This document shows positions 5,466 through 6,980 of a DNA stretch of 6,980 nucleotides, one piece after another. The first letter of the stretch is position 1. The number at the start of each line of letters is the position of its first letter. A model generated the notes under the pieces. That model saw nothing but the letters and a program-made list of their open reading frames with translations. It was not told the DNA's origin and searched no databases. Source of the DNA: Blastocatellia bacterium (GTDB lineage: Bacteria > Acidobacteriota > Blastocatellia > Chloracidobacteriales > JADJPF01); assembly GCA_016789295.1 (NCBI GenBank), contig JAEUQL010000188.1, positions 1 through 6,980 on the forward strand. The letters run 5' to 3'. The position numbers were made by a program, and so were the translations under genes.

Positions 5466-6980
5466 TACTTTTTTCCTCTCTGGTTCGTGTAGCTGTGAGT
5501 GCGTAGCGGGTTATTGCTGGCAAGTACTGAGTTTCTATGTTTTTCAGGCTGTCAAAATCTTTGATGATTCTGTTTGCCCATTGTCGGAGTTCGACTTTTT
5601 GCAGATTTTGGTCTTTAAGAGTGGGATAGTTACGGGCTACGTGATAGGCAAGCCGAGCTGTAGCAATAGCCTCTTCACTACTGTTTTGACGCATTTCAGC
5701 CAGTCTCAGCAAGGTGTAGAGCCAACCACGCTCCATTACTCCCGAAGATATCCACTTGGTCAACTGTTTTGCGCTATCAACTATTTTTTTATGGTTTTTC
5801 CATTTCCATATTTGGCCAAAAGCTGCTATCTGGTCTCGGCCTTCAGATTTAGTTTCTGTTTTTAAGATTGCGTCCAAGCCTGAAATCTGTTTTGCATCTT
5901 CGAGTAGTTCTTCAGCTTTCATCACGGCAAACTTTATTGGGCGTTTTGGTTTAATAAGTGCAAAACCACCACTAAGACTCAAGCTGCGTGTATTGAACTG
6001 TTTGAAAAATCTACTCTGTATGTTTCCAGCAAAATCTAACAGAATATCCCAAGAGCCAACTAGCAGCAGGTCATCACCACCCGAAAAGACTGTGTAAATA
6101 CTATCCTTAAAAGTAGATTCGGTCTTTGAGTTGATAACCTGTGAAAAGAAGCGGTCACACTCTTCACTAAAATTTTTTAGCGGTTTCAGTTGGGTTTCAT
6201 TCTGTAGAAGTTTTGAGATGTGAAGACCCATCTTGTCACCATCCATCTTGAGCACTCCCAACAACTTATCGCCCGTTGACTTTTCAGCCAACTCTACAAA
6301 CTCTATTGGCTGATTATTTGCCGTTGGTATGTGACGAGCAAGGCGGCGCGACAAAAAGATAGATTTGTGTTGCAAGTTGTTCTGCTTGCCTTCAAGCGAG
6401 ATTAGACTATCAGTTTGATTTATATTTGACTCAGTAGTCAAAAAGGTTACATGTGACCCACAGATTGAAAAGCTTTTGTCTAATTGATTGTCTGAGACTA
6501 CAGCCCATTTTGCAGAAGGGAGTTTTTTGCCTATTTCGCGGTCATCGTGGCAGCGTGCACAAACACGACTTATAGTTCCATCGTCATCGTCTTCAAATTT
6601 TGCTTCACCACGATGGCATATCTGGCAAGGATGGCCCAGAGCTTTTAATACTAGCTTTTCTACTTGCCATTGACTTTCTGAAATAACAGTATTTTTCCAA
6701 GCTTGCCGTTTTTCTCTGTCAAGCTTTTTCATTACCTTACTGTAACTTTCAACTTCATTACTTGACTTTGTATCTATTGCTAGAAAAAACTTTAATTCTG
6801 CTCTAGTTTCAGACATCAACCATTCATCTATCTCTTTATGTATAAAGTTAACTAGTTTCTGTTGATCTTCATTTAGTGTAGAGCCTCGTAAGACAAACTT
6901 TCCGGCATTACATAAAACTATATGACTATCATTCCAATTTAAGGTTTTTAAGATACGGATTACTATTACGGAGACTAGCA
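5458..6980 (-). CDS. cas10: Type III-A large subunit Cas10/Csm1, 5' end missing
   Basis: The frame is open from the right edge to a TAA at 5460-5458, giving 506 residues; the true start is outside the window. The first residues seen include NAGKFVLRG and EIDEWLM, typical of the end of the first palm domain, so the N-terminal HD nuclease domain is missing from view. A zinc ribbon CQIC...CARC follows (residues 118-121 and 140-143 of the visible part). KMDGDKMGLHI (244-254) and VFSGGDDLLLVG (297-308) belong to the second palm; the GGDD (300-303, bases 6081-6070) is intact, so cyclic oligoadenylate synthesis is likely. The helical C-terminal domain (for example SSGVMERGWLYTLLRLAEM) closes the protein. 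It overlaps csm2 by 8 bp. The TTG at 6819 is internal to the gene and is not its start. Confidence 0.95.
   Translation of the reverse strand, partial: LVSVIVIRILKTLNWNDSHIVLCNAGKFVLRGSTLNEDQQKLVNFIHKEIDEWLMSETRAELKFFLAIDTKSSNEVESYSKVMKKLDREKRQAWKNTVISESQWQVEKLVLKALGHPCQICHRGEAKFEDDDDGTISRVCARCHDDREIGKKLPSAKWAVVSDNQLDKSFSICGSHVTFLTTESNINQTDSLISLEGKQNNLQHKSIFLSRRLARHIPTANNQPIEFVELAEKSTGDKLLGVLKMDGDKMGLHISKLLQNETQLKPLKNFSEECDRFFSQVINSKTESTFKDSIYTVFSGGDDLLLVGSWDILLDFAGNIQSRFFKQFNTRSLSLSGGFALIKPKRPIKFAVMKAEELLEDAKQISGLDAILKTETKSEGRDQIAAFGQIWKWKNHKKIVDSAKQLTKWISSGVMERGWLYTLLRLAEMRQNSSEEAIATARLAYHVARNYPTLKDQNLQKVELRQWANRIIKDFDSLKNIETQYLPAITRYALTATRTREEKSND

Noticed and set aside
5443..5865. 140-codon plus-strand frame, hydrophobic and rich in Phe and Cys
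   Set aside because: It is antisense to the well-conserved end of cas10; the hydrophobic composition follows from reading the complement of charged codons.
6817..6819. TTG at 6819 as the start of a short Cas10
   Set aside because: The same frame stays open for 53 more codons to the window edge and encodes conserved first-palm sequence (NAGKFVLRG), so the gene begins outside the window.

Overview
This window is a contiguous stretch of a type III-A (Csm-type) CRISPR-Cas locus, read right to left on the minus strand. It is bacterial in style: compact, moderately AT-rich by eye, and with good Shine-Dalgarno sequences. The sequence does not fix the phylum. A G-rich leader framed by an inverted repeat just behind cas2 is reminiscent of cyanobacterial loci, but that is recollection and not a placement.

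Layout in transcription order, right to left: cas10/csm1 (6980-5458, 5' part beyond the right edge), csm2 (5465-4887), csm3 (4882-4220), csm4 (4192-3263), a long bulged stem-loop across the csm4 stop codon (3271-3234), a cas4-cas1 fusion (3194-1473), cas2 (1448-1155), a leader of about 200 bp (1154-952), and a CRISPR array (951-1). The array has 13 identical full 36-bp repeats plus an 8-bp repeat remnant at the left edge, and 13 spacers of 34-39 bp. The gene junctions are an 8-bp overlap, then gaps of 4, 27, 68 and 24 bp, which is consistent with one operon.

How the parts work together: Cas4-Cas1 and Cas2 insert new spacers at the leader end, next to position 951. The array is transcribed on the minus strand, so its repeats end in ATTGAAAC, the usual 8-nt crRNA 5' tag. 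Cas10, Csm2, Csm3 and Csm4 form most of an RNA-guided Csm complex. Csm3 supplies target-RNA cleavage, and the intact GGDD of Cas10 should make cyclic oligoadenylate.

Three points stand out. There is no csm5 where one is expected, between csm4 and the adaptation genes. Adaptation uses a Cas4-Cas1 fusion, a PAM-selecting arrangement best known from type I systems, next to a type III effector that needs no PAM. A strong hairpin separates the interference genes from the adaptation genes. No Cas6, Csm6-like effector or type I gene is present in the window; any would lie outside it. The plus-strand reading frames are shadows of the array or of the minus-strand genes.
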